Below, piece by piece: positions 1-9,275 of a stretch of DNA of 64,000 nt (position 1 is its first letter; each line of letters begins with the position of its first letter). The notes beneath the pieces were generated by a model. That model had not been told where the DNA came from and searched no databases. It was given only the letters and a program-made list of their open reading frames with translations. A program made the translations under genes and the position numbers. Source of the stretch: Nemertoderma westbladi (taxonomy: Eukaryota; Xenacoelomorpha; Nemertodermatida; Nemertodermatidae); NCBI GenBank assembly GCA_032718475.1, contig JAUCBJ010000832.1, positions 1 to 64,000 of the forward strand. The letters run 5' to 3'.

Positions 1-2584
1 AACTTCTACTCTACGAAAAATCTTCCTAGGTACCGATACAACTTGGTCTTTAAACCCTATGTACCTTTTCAAGTACCGAAAGTAACACCGCACACACACG
101 GCGTAAAACAAATTGCTACAAACTAACTATTTGCTAGTCAAATATTAAATACAAAAGTACTAGCTACCCTAAAAGCCTACTGAAGCAGGGGAAATTCTAC
201 AAATTACTAAATTTTACTAACCTTAAATTTTTTAAATATCTCCTACTTACAATAGGTAGCTGTATGTGAGAGACCTCACTGTTGTGAGGGATCAATACTA
301 TACACTAATTTGTATAATATATACCTCACTGTTGTGTCCTCTACGGTAGGGACTACCCTACAGCCTACAAATCTACAAATGCGAAGCTATAGAATATCTC
401 TATCCGTAAAGTCCAGTAGTATACCGCTTACCAGATCCTAGTAACGATGTATCTTACTGTAAGACTCTAGTAATGAAACGGGCTCGTACAGTATCTGACA
501 ACAAATCCCAGTCCAGGATATCTAAACAAACAGATACAATACACAAACTACTACTGGCGAGGAGCAGAGCCTGGTGTCTATTCTATGTACGTGGGCGGGT
601 CTAATGCCTACGAACTAGACAAAAGGATACCTGTCCTCTAACCGGTATGGCAGATGTACAGTTACAGTAACAGACCAAACTCACGGGAAAACAATCCCCG
701 CGCAGCGAATCCTAACTATCGCTGACAGTCCTAAATACAGTAACTTGCCGCGGTGTGATTTATATGGTTTATATACGAGCTAGGTGGGTTACAGCCCTAG
801 TGTAACAATACTGATCCCCCTGTCTGAATCAGCCTAAAAGAGGTCGTACCTAAATGTAACAATAACTGATCCCCTTGTACAAAATCAGTCTAAAAGGTCG
901 CGCCTAAATGTAACAATACTGCTGCGCAGAAAAACAACAGTTTAATAACGAAAATGAAATACTCCTTCTTGCCGTAACTAAATATCTGATCCTAATTTAC
1001 AAATACAGATAAATTCTGCCTAAAATCTAAATTGCGCTATCTAGTAGGAACTCTAAGGGTAAATATGTTTTAGGGCGTGTGTGTGTGGGTGTGTTACAAT
1101 AAAACAATTTTGGTGTATATCATTTTACTAGGTTTTAGTAATTCTCTGACCGAAATAATACCGTGCGCTAGCTACTAAAATAAGCTAGTCGCGTTTTGTA
1201 GAGCTTTATACTTACAAATGACGTCAAAGCTCTCTCCTTCCTATCCACAACTCAACTGGGCAACCACGGTGTTAGTAACTACACCCGTGATCGGCACAAA
1301 TACCAGATTCTGGTTGTAAGATAAGAAATAGGGGTTAATTGCTACCGTACGTTAGCTGATCTGGTATACAAATTTGATTCTAGAACTTTGTTGCTGCGGT
1401 AGTTAGCAGCAATACCTATCAGTACGTGGCAAGGCGCGGTAGGATATTAATAAAACCTCCCTAGGCCAAGCGGTGTGCCGGTAGCAGAAATACTCCTTGC
1501 CTGATCAAATAACTAACTTCAGGCGGGGGTAGGGTACTAATGTATGCTCTACAAAGCGAACCGGTACCAAACAGTCAGTACTACGAATCACTAAATTATG
1601 GAACATATGCTGTCCGTACCTAATGTGTACTCGCGTACTGACGAACGGCAATAATTCGCACCTGTGAGGTATACAGGTAACCCAGGGGTTCGTACTACTG
1701 ACAAGGGGGGGGGGGGGGGGGGGGGGGTTCTGCCAAAATATAGTTATTTGATCCTAAATTTGCGGCGTCCCAGGACGGCGTCACGCTTACCCTGATCTAT
1801 AGGTCTTACAGCGGGCAAGGGCGTCAAACAAAGTCTTACCTTCCTCATAAAGCGGGCGCTGCATGGCAAGTGGAGTATTTCGAAGGGCGAAGGGGGTGCG
1901 CGGTCTAATCTAATGTGGGCGCTAGCGTGTTGTGGACATCCTTTCCCTGCGTTGCTGACGGCCTAACGGTCTAGGCGGCCATCTTCCTGATGCTTTGCTG
2001 TCCCAAAGTTGGACAAATGCAGAAAAACATGTTCAGAAGTTTATAGTATATTTACAGTTTACAAGACTTTATCAAACAGAATTGCCAAATAGTTTCAGTC
2101 AAGTAAGATAAGTGAACTAAAAGTTAACTAATGATAGAGAGAGTGTGTTTTACAAGGTGATAACTAGTGATAACCGAAGGCAAACCAGCCCTTTATATAC
2201 TAAATCTGGGACATAGAATCTACTAGAACTTTCTAGAGTATTCCATGGCCTCACATTGGAGCAATAAGATATTCCATGCCCTATGATTGGCCCAACTCAT
2301 CGTTCCATGTGTTGTACGCACCTCATTGGTTTGTTAAATTGTATGAAATGAAAATAAATTGCCCCAAAATGCAAATTTCCCGACTGGGATTCGAACTCGT
2401 AACCTATGTAATGCAACCAACGCCTTAACCATCTGACCACTACGCCACGAGATTAACTAGGGGTTTTATGTGTACTGATATGAGTAGGCATATTACATTA
2501 CTGTAACTTAATCAAAATGCGTCGGATTTTCGAAAGTTTTTACGTTATACTACAAATGCTATCCTATAGTGAAATAATTCATCA
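1..2584 (-). repeat. Left LTR (3' LTR in sense) of element A
   Basis: It aligns with 16268-18796 over its whole length with only scattered substitutions, roughly 1-2% by eye, plus a few indels. The largest indel is a block near 1188-1245 that is shortened in the right copy. It ends ...TTCATCA at 2584, matching the CA end of the other LTR; the TG start lies about nine bases left of the window. It contains a 23-base G run (1705-1727), a GT-rich stretch near 1076-1092 and a tRNA-like module (2379-2452). Confidence 0.9.
2379..2452 (-). repeat. tRNA-like module with pol III A and B boxes inside the LTR
   Basis: On the minus strand the segment contains TGGCGTAGTGG, a perfect match to the A-box consensus, and about 40 bases downstream AGTTCGAATCC, a 10/11 match to the B box. 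The arms do not pair as a normal cloverleaf, so this is a tRNA-derived (SINE-like) piece rather than a functional tRNA gene. The same module sits at the same place in the other two LTR copies (18588-18660 and 40144-40218). Confidence 0.6.
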
Positions 2585-2593
2585 CCGCTCCAT

Positions 2594-2618
2594 GAAAACA
2601 GTAAGTAAGACTGTTTTC
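2594..2618. other. Perfect 9-bp hairpin just inside the 3' LTR
   Basis: GAAAACAGT (2594-2602) and ACTGTTTTC (2610-2618) are exact inverted repeats around a 7-base loop. The hairpin begins 10 bases from the LTR boundary, where the polypurine tract should lie; the minus-strand bases next to the LTR read ATGGAGCGG. A role in priming or packaging is only a guess. Confidence 0.45.
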
Positions 2619-3061
2619 ACCAATCGAAATACAAAACTATTTACAAATACTTCTAAATCTACTGGTAGGGCCTAAAATATAAAATAATCACTATCTAATT
2701 ATTGCATACTTAATATTGCAGGTACGGCGTAAATACAATCCATCATACATACAAAATACAAATTTACCAATCAACTTTAGTGCATAAAATACAAAAAAGG
2801 CTTTCGGTTATCAAGATAAACAAATTAAACAAATCAGAACAAAATAAATCAAAACAAATCGAACAAATAATTTCAAATCTTTCAATAAGTTTTATATATT
2901 GTAAATATACATAATAAACTTCCACCAAATTAAATCAGTCTAAATATAAAATAAACATAATGCGCTAAAATCCTTCAAATAAGTCTTAAAGTGTCCTCCT
3001 GACGATCTGAATAGTTCGTCCTGCTGGTCTGGATGTCTTCTCCTGAGTACTAATTGCTAAT

Positions 3062-3081
3062 GGTAGGCTCGCAAGCCTTCC
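3062..3081. repeat. 20-bp palindromic element, copy 1
   Basis: GGTAGGCTCGCAAGCCTTCC: two 8-base arms with one mismatch around a 4-base centre. Copies occur only in the internal region of element A (11 found). In coding parts they are translated in three different frames, giving GRLASLP-, WKACxP- or EGSRAY-type peptides, so the conserved unit is the DNA or RNA and not the peptide. This copy is non-coding. Confidence 0.85.
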
Positions 3082-3212
3082 TTCTCTTCTCGCTTTCCTC
3101 CAAAACCAACATCCGATATAAATACCCAAATATAATAACCAAATATAAAATATCCAATATAAATATCCAATATAACATCCAAATAAAATATCCGAATATA
3201 AATATCCAAATC

Positions 3213-3232
3213 GGTAGGCTCACAAGCCTTCC
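3213..3232. repeat. 20-bp palindromic element, copy 2
   Basis: Same palindrome with one central change (CTCACAAG instead of CTCGCAAG). Non-coding; paired with copy 1 by its shared flank. Confidence 0.8.
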
Positions 3233-3568
3233 TTCCTTCTCGCTTTCCTATTCCTTGGCCGACCGGGCTCGTCCACGTCCTCTAGTACGACTGGGTGGTG
3301 GTCGAGATCGAACTGGACTCGGACTTCGGTGGCGAGTTGTTGGTGGTTCCAAAACGCTAGGAAAGGGGACGACGGGAGTCTCGCACATCCGTCGTGCGCT
3401 CAGTCCTCTAAATCCTCGTCCGATTCCAACTGTCGGCTTAACATCGGATCGAGTTTCTACAACGCTGGGAGGAAGTCGAAAAGGTGGGACCGGTCCGTCT
3501 GTCTACGGACCGTTCCGTTCCGTCTTGCGACTTCAATGTTGTCCTCTTGGCGACATTTACTACTTTCT

Positions 3569-4444
3569 TTATCTCTTGTCCGGCCTTTTGGGCTCTGAGT
3601 ATACGAAGTGCGGATCATCCTGTGGGTGACGCGTCTTTTCAGCTAATGGCGTGGCCTTGAAGCCAGTCTCACGCAAAACGTCGGTCTCGTCTAGAATACA
3701 CGAGGTTACGTGTTTGTGATAAAATGCGCTCCTGTATGCCCAAGCTATCGAATGCCAGGCTCCTCGATTCCGCTGTTCAACTCGCAATTTGTCGAATTCC
3801 CCGGCGGTAATCTTGTTCACCACAGTTTGAAAGTTCCAAGTATTCTTGTTGTCGGGGTGTACCTGTAGAAAGTAGTCCCGCACAACTTTAAATCCGCTAT
3901 CCAGTGGCAATGTATCCAGCACCTCCAAAAGTTCGTCGTATTGAGGCATAGCCGACACGTATCCTTCCTTCGACATTATGAGAGGGTTTACGGCCCAAAA
4001 TCCTAAGTGTGCTCTCATAGGGAAACGGCGTCGCTGCGTTGATACATGCTCGTCTGCTAGATTCTCCCAATGGTCGAATAGCTGTCGAACGATTTTAACT
4101 GACATATGCTCATAGGGAACGTCTCTAAGTTGACATTCGGACGCCTTATGGCCTTTAATATTACAATATGTGCACTGCGCCACGAAATGCCAGCAAGTGT
4201 AGAAAGTGTGCGAACGCTGATCCCCGCACCAGTTGCATACCAAGTCCGGTAGAGATATGTGTTTCGCTCCGCATTTCTTTGCGTGGTGGCCAGTTGCCCT
4301 GCATCTGCCACAAATAGTGTTGGAAGGGTACCAAACTCGCTCATAGATAAGATCTCCGATGGGGCGAGCGCTACCGTCCACGTGATAATTCTCATCATCC
4401 GGGTCAGTCGGTATGTTCGTCTCCGTGGGTTGTACACAAACCAT
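3569..4444 (-). CDS. ORF-Y: zinc-knuckle protein downstream of integrase
   Basis: 291 codons, uninterrupted. Two CCHC knuckles are clear, CGRCRATGHHAKKC (about residues 42-55) and CTYCNIKGHKASEC (about 91-104). Between them lies a Cys/His-rich segment starting CNWCGDQRSH. Such knuckles normally bind nucleic acid, as in retroelement nucleocapsids. The ATG at 4444 sits in GCCATGG, a strong initiation context, and overlaps the end of ORF-X by 41 bp in another frame. A diverged copy of its start (shared IYERVW motif) follows the ORF-X copy at 54.7-54.95 kb, so the pair travels together. I do not recognise a named family; a second nucleocapsid-like accessory protein is an inference. Confidence 0.7.
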   Translation of the reverse strand: MVCVQPTETNIPTDPDDENYHVDGSARPIGDLIYERVWYPSNTICGRCRATGHHAKKCGAKHISLPDLVCNWCGDQRSHTFYTCWHFVAQCTYCNIKGHKASECQLRDVPYEHMSVKIVRQLFDHWENLADEHVSTQRRRFPMRAHLGFWAVNPLIMSKEGYVSAMPQYDELLEVLDTLPLDSGFKVVRDYFLQVHPDNKNTWNFQTVVNKITAGEFDKLRVEQRNRGAWHSIAWAYRSAFYHKHVTSCILDETDVLRETGFKATPLAEKTRHPQDDPHFVYSEPKRPDKR

Positions 4445-6557
4445 GGCATCGCTTTTCTCCTTTTTCTTTTTTTCTCCTTGCTTTTATCCTTTTCTTTAGA
4501 GTCCTAGACACAACATCGGCGATGAAGCAGATGTTGACCGAAGATTCTATCGCCAAGTAATATTGTAAGATTATTCGCAGAGGTGAAGTAATCGCCCAGT
4601 ACACGCAACCTCGCCACTTTAGCTGTGACTCGAACTCGTTTACGTCGGGAGTGTCTCCCTCTCCGTATACGTCCGTGTATTTGCTCCTCTTACTCTCCTT
4701 GTAATCCCAACTGAACCATAGATATGAGATATAACCCGTCCCAGTTTTTAGCGTGTTATACTCCCTAAAGTATCCTTGCTCGATAGCCCAAAGCAACAAT
4801 GGTCTAGTATCCACATACGGCGTAGGCAATTGGTCCTCTTCCGTGGGCATCCCTGCAAAGTCGCTAATAAGGTCATCCCGTACACCGGATCCGATCTTGA
4901 TGATGCTTTTGTCTAACACAACGTCTCGCACGGCCTTTGGCAACATCCTAGCTTCTATGCTACAAGCCAGGTCCATGGATTTAACTATCCGTTTTATCAT
5001 CGCATGTCTTTGCTTCGTTCTTTCCGGCATAGGCATCTTTCTATCGCTTCTTTGTTGGCTGAAGACATGTAACACGCCATCTGGTGCTCTAATCTGTATA
5101 GTCTTCGAAGTGAGGCTTTGCTGGTGGCTTCCTCCTTCATTATCGTAAAACATGTAACCATTCTCCTTCAGAGATCGGCTAGTCACGTCCCAATCGTCGA
5201 GTAAATTGTCGGTAGGGTTCCAAATTCTCCCAATCGACTTTTCATCATCGAAACTAATAGGTTTTCCGGTCCAATTGGTCGCGATGTCGATGTCGGTCTC
5301 AAATGTTCTGACTCCGATCCATAATCGAATCGTTCTCGTCAGATATCCTCGCAAGATACAAGGTGCAATATCCGTCCCCGCGCGATCCACTTCCTTAAAG
5401 TCCGTAATATGTGGAGGCACTTTGCGTACGATTTTCTGAACTATTGTTCTACGCAACTCGGCTGACTCTAACACATCACCATAGGTAACCGATGGGAGGA
5501 AATCCAGGTTCGAAATGATCTCTGGGTGTTCAACTATAGGAATCTCGTAAGTTGTCTCCTTCCGGGTCGGTATACTAATAGGAAAACTAGTTAGTCTCGC
5601 AACCGGTACTATCGTTCCAGCAGAATGGGGTTGAGGTTCTCGCGTCATCTCGACATGAGGTATCTGTAGTCGCTGCGACAAACGCTGAGCAAAGGTGATA
5701 CTATCAAAGAGCTTGGGTGTCATCTCCTTAGGTTCGGTTTGATCGTGGGATATCCAATAGAATGGTAGGCTCGCGAGCCTTCTGCCGAACTCCTCGATCT
5801 CGCCTTTCTCGTACGCCTTGTACGCCCTGTAGAGGCTCAAAGCTTCCCGTTTCTCTTGCGTCGACTTGTTAGATTCGTCCACTACCATGCTGTAGACGTC
5901 TGGTTCTACTAATTTAGGTTCGTAAATAACGATCTCACCAGCGTTCGGTCCACTCATTTTAAATGAATGATACGGATTCGTCAAAGGGTATCCGCCTTCT
6001 TGGTAACGTAGACTTTGGTGGTATGAGCATCGCGCTAATATCGGCTCGGGGTTTTCCGAGTTCAACCGCATAGGAATCGCGTTGTCTTGCTCGCGCATAC
6101 ATGCTCCACATTTATAAAACAGTTTGTATATGGAGAACGCATCCTTGGTCTCTGGATCCGCTCCTCGATCGCGTCTATAAAGATGCATTCCTACAAATTC
6201 GTCTCTGGCTGCAGGTAAGGGTTGATTTACCGTCAAATATTGCAGCATATGATATAATCGGCGTATTTCGGTGTCTGGATCCTCGCAAATGTCACTAGCG
6301 TCGCATAACGCATCGTAAGGATATAACGCATTGAACTCCGCGCGTAATTCCTCCGTTCTTTTGTTATAAGCGTCCAATCATTGTCGCGTAACATTCGGGT
6401 CCGCCTTGGATTTAGCGAGCTTGGCTGTACTCCTAGCCATACTCTCCACTCCAAACACACTAAAGTTTTTAGCTCCATAACGATTAAATGGCGCCTGGTG
6501 CTCTTGTTCCTGCGTAAACCCTTGACGTAACTCCTTATAAATCTTCTCTGCCATCAT
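4404..6557 (-). CDS. ORF-X: large accessory protein behind integrase, one in-frame TGA
   Basis: The open frame begins at tandem ATGs (6557 and 6554) and runs 718 codons to 4404, broken only by TGA at 6378-6380. About residues 145-185 contain CGAC and CSYH, a C-x2-C...C-x2-H cluster also seen in the copy at 56.6-57.1 kb. Near residue 470 is MFYDNEGGSHQ (5121-5153), identical in protein to the copy at 54028-54060 with nine nucleotide differences, all synonymous. The C-terminus has a moderately hydrophobic stretch (IILQYYLAIESSVNICFI) followed by a strongly basic tail. No enzyme motif or signal peptide is visible. The position behind integrase is where some LTR elements carry an envelope gene, but nothing here proves that. 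Family unknown to me. Confidence 0.7.
5764..5783. repeat. Palindromic element inside ORF-X
   Basis: GGTAGGCTCGCGAGCCTTCT. It reads as RRLASLP in the ORF-X frame. The last base has changed (T for C) and the centre CTCGCGAG is perfectly self-complementary. Confidence 0.8.
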
Positions 6558-7297
6558 ATACGCGTATATATGGTTACATATCGTTACGTTTCTACTAGAT
6601 GAAGCACAAAATAGAGGTTAGATGTGAGGTGACTTAGAGTTTGTCGGCTTTTGGCTCAACTTTGCTCTAAAACCCCAACCCATTTGCCTAATGACTTCGG
6701 GTTCGCGTGATTTCGCACTGGCTCCTAATCCAAAAAATGTGCCGATAAAAAACGAATTCCGGGTAAACTAGCCGCGAGTCTAAAATACTCACCTTTTAAT
6801 TTCCCAAACTACATTCCCAAAGAAATAATGCAGTCGAGAATTAATTCGGTCTAAATAATAGTAGACACGACTACATAGAACAAGGCCGGTTTTCTTTTTC
6901 CAAAAAAAATTTATCGGTAGGCTCGCAAGCCTTCCATCCGCTCTTGTCCTCCCCAATTTTAATTTTATCTAGCTGTATTCTAGAATTCGCATTCACTGGA
7001 GAATCATTTTTCTTAAATTTAAATCCAACTAAATGGATTTGTCTAATAATTTTTGAAAAATTGTCTCACTTGTGGGTTCCAAGTAGAATTCCATTCCTAC
7101 TGTACACACAATCCCGCTCCTATGTGATACATAAGGGTACTACCCTCCATGTTCACATATAAAGACAATGGAATTCCACCGCTGTCTCTATCTACAGTGA
7201 AGAGGATTACAAATGCACATACAGTAATACAAAATGCTAAATTACTAAATACGGTAGGTCTATGTGGCGGCCAACAAAGGTCCCACATCTTTATTTA
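6558..7297. other. Untranslated gap between integrase and ORF-X
   Basis: About 740 bases without a convincing ORF on the sense strand. It has stops in all frames and AT-rich patches, and contains one palindrome copy at 6916. A sense-strand AAAAGGTGAG motif at about 6790 resembles a 5' splice site. Confidence 0.5.
6916..6935. repeat. 20-bp palindromic element, non-coding copy
   Basis: Exact consensus, lying between integrase and ORF-X. It shows that the unit is not confined to coding sequence. Confidence 0.85.
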
Positions 7298-8299
7298 CTA
7301 ATATTGGGGTGGAGATTTGTAGTCTCCTGTCTCGTTTCTAGTCTCCTCAAGGAGCATGAGACGTTGTACAGGTCTGTCTACGGTACGTCCGTCAATAGTC
7401 CTTACAGTAACTGTCCTTATTACACCAGATGTAGGGTGCGTGGTCAAAATGACTCCAGTCAGCCAAAACCGTATTTTCAGATTGGCTTCAGCCAATAAAA
7501 CATGGTCACCGCGTCTCAAACATCGGGTATTAAGATACCAAGAGGTTCTGGCTGAAATAGAGGGCAAATAATATTTCTGCCATATTTCCCAGAATTTATT
7601 TGCAAGTAATTGAGTGATTTTCCAAGCTTTGTTGCCGTATCCGTCGCTATTAACGGGTACTGAAATGGGCAACAATGTCGTCGGCGCCTGCATAAGCAGG
7701 TGCGCTGGTGTCAAGGCAAACTGTGCGTCGTTATTGTCTGGGATCAAAGCGATCGGTCTAGTGTTCAAAATCGCTTCGATTTCTATTAACAACGTCGTCA
7801 GTTGGTCGTCTGTCAAAATGTGTTGCGTCGGTATTACTTTAGCCATAGCTGTCTTGATTGAGCCAATCAGCCTTTCCCAAACACCGCCTCTCCACGGACT
7901 GTCTGGAGTATTGAAATTCCAAACAATTCGGTGAGGACGTAGTTCCTCGGAAATCTGGTTTTGGTCCAATTTTCTCAAAGCTCTGGTTATTTCGTTCCGT
8001 GCACCCACAAAGTTTGTCCCTTGGTCGCAGTAAATGGATTTGACCAATCCACGTCTAGCGATAAATCGCCATAAGGCTAGGATAAAGGCATTGGTGGTCA
8101 AGTCTGTCACACGCTCTATATGGACAGCTCTGCTGGCCATGCAAGTGAAGATTAATCCCCAACGTTTTACCTGTACCCTTCCGCGTTTCGCGATTATGGG
8201 TCCAAAACAGTCTATCCCTGTCTCAGTGAAAGGGGGTCTAAACGCCTGTAATCTCGCTAGTGGTAGTTCACTCATTTCCGGTAAATAATCGGACTCCAA
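7298..8299 (-). CDS. Integrase catalytic core and C-terminal domain (BEL pol)
   Basis: The frame reads a DDE-type integrase core: GIDCFGP with the first Asp, YCDQGTNF with the second, and PWRGGVWERLIGS with the Glu, followed by the AxLNxRP segment and a C-terminal RTVDRPVQRLxLLE end typical of BEL integrases. It would join cDNA ends to host DNA in the nucleus. The N-terminal HHCC zinc domain (usually about 100 residues ahead of the xxLPxARxxxxRPPF segment) is missing: the preceding ORF runs almost straight into this one, in another frame, at 8272-8299. The core looks intact; the whole integrase is not. Confidence 0.9.
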   Translation of the reverse strand: MESDYLPEMSELPLARLQAFRPPFTETGIDCFGPIIAKRGRVQVKRWGLIFTCMASRAVHIERVTDLTTNAFILALWRFIARRGLVKSIYCDQGTNFVGARNEITRALRKLDQNQISEELRPHRIVWNFNTPDSPWRGGVWERLIGSIKTAMAKVIPTQHILTDDQLTTLLIEIEAILNTRPIALIPDNNDAQFALTPAHLLMQAPTTLLPISVPVNSDGYGNKAWKITQLLANKFWEIWQKYYLPSISARTSWYLNTRCLRRGDHVLLAEANLKIRFWLTGVILTTHPTSGVIRTVTVRTIDGRTVDRPVQRLMLLEETRNETGDYKSPPQY

Positions 8300-8883
8300 C
8301 TCAAAATCGGTGAAGACTTGATCTGTTTACCTTGGTTGATCGCTGTGAATTCTCGTGCGAAATATCGCAATTGATAATGGCGAATGATATCAACTTCACA
8401 ATGACCAACTTCCTGTAAGGTAAGTCTTCTAGGAAAGTCGCGTTTGCCTCTGGCATATTGTCTCAAACGTTTGAGCCATGCTAACTTGCGGCATGCGTCA
8501 GTCCATGATCTAGTTAGGTTCACTATCCTGTCAACGTAAGTGTTAGTGACGTCATCAGGTAAGGTATAGTCATAGTGTGGATACTTGTCTGGACTTGGTA
8601 GGCCCACGGGCCTTCCGGTAGGTTTGTCTGAGTCCCCAAGTACGTCAATCTTTACGGTCTTACCTTTACCGTCCGCTCCTAGTGTGTCGACTGGCAGTAA
8701 CGGTTTCAACTCTACAGTGTCAGTGAGTCTCTCCTGTGAGCCTGTAAGCTTCCTAACCTTAGTCACACGCTTACCTGTAGGTGGTAAGTCAAGTACTTTC
8801 TTTGAGCGGAGTGTGATTGCTGTGGCCACACCTTTGTCGTCCAAAGAAGTCAAATTTGGTAAGTCTCTAAAAGTCCGCTCCAA
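8272..8883 (-). CDS. Pol segment between RNase H and integrase
   Basis: 203 codons in a frame different from both neighbours. The C-terminal half (NLTRSWTDACRKLAWLKR...LTLQEVGHCEVDIIRHYQ) matches the spacer that precedes integrase in BEL polyproteins. The N-terminal part is Lys/Thr-rich and unassigned. It contains a palindrome copy read as GRPVGLP (8597-8616). The ORF stops at 8272 just where the integrase zinc domain should begin, which marks a deletion junction with a frameshift. Confidence 0.7.
   Translation of the reverse strand: MERTFRDLPNLTSLDDKGVATAITLRSKKVLDLPPTGKRVTKVRKLTGSQERLTDTVELKPLLPVDTLGADGKGKTVKIDVLGDSDKPTGRPVGLPSPDKYPHYDYTLPDDVTNTYVDRIVNLTRSWTDACRKLAWLKRLRQYARGKRDFPRRLTLQEVGHCEVDIIRHYQLRYFAREFTAINQGKQIKSSPILSWSPIIYRK
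8597..8616. repeat. Palindromic element with paired arm changes
   Basis: GGTAGGCCCACGGGCCTTCC. Relative to the consensus the inner T-A pair has become C-G, so both arms changed and pairing is kept, while the encoded peptide altered from GRLASLP to GRPVGLP. Confidence 0.8.
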
Positions 8884-8887
8884 TGGG

Positions 8888-9275
8888 TCTAGTAGAGTGT
8901 CTAGTAGATAGTCTGGTGAAGCGTCCGGTGAACAGTCTGGCGAGACGTCTGGTGAGACATAGCGCGGAACATCCGGCGAAATGTCCTGTCGTCAGTCCCA
9001 AGGTCTGTCTGGCGTAACTTCTATCAGAAAGTCTGGTCCAAAGTCTGGTGGACAGTCTGTCGAAATGTCTGGTGGAAAGTCTGTTGAGACGTCCGGTAGA
9101 CATTCTGTCAAGAGTTCCATAAAACAATCTGGCGAACAATCCGGAGAACAATCTGGTGTCGCTTCTGGTGAATAATCTGGCGAATAATCTGGTGAACAAT
9201 CCGGCGAAACGTCTGGTGAAATCTCCTGCGGAACATCCGGCGAAAGATTCGTACAAGCGTCTGGTCGAGTGTCTC
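8888..9275 (-). repeat. 12-bp coding minisatellite between RNase H and integrase
   Basis: About 30 diverged units of TCTGGTGAACAA type on the plus strand. Being a multiple of three, the array stays open in several frames: minus-strand frames give SPDC-type, RLFT-type and RQII-type four-residue repeats, and the plus strand gives SGEQ repeats. The unit is degenerate, with units such as AAGTCTGGTGGACAG, so the array is not very recent. The true pol frame through it cannot be decided, because ORFs in three frames overlap here. Confidence 0.8.

Larger units (their letters stand above)
2585..3568. other. Non-coding 3' segment of element A
   Basis: No supported ORF. It is AT-rich, with a short degenerate tandem array of TATCCAATATAA-like units at about 3110-3205, and carries two palindrome copies (3062, 3213) that share their downstream flank CTCGCTTTCCT. 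They are therefore probably a local 151-bp duplication. Confidence 0.5.

Noticed and set aside
2379-2452. Functional tRNA gene
   Set aside because: A and B boxes are present but the acceptor and arm stems do not pair; it is tRNA-derived only.
3054-3629. 191-codon plus-strand ORF
   Set aside because: It runs over two palindromes, an AT minisatellite and the antisense of ORF-Y; no protein motif.
5717-6377. ORF-X as a retroviral envelope
   Set aside because: No signal peptide, cleavage site, fusion peptide or clear membrane anchor; the hydrophobic C-terminal stretch is too polar to be sure.
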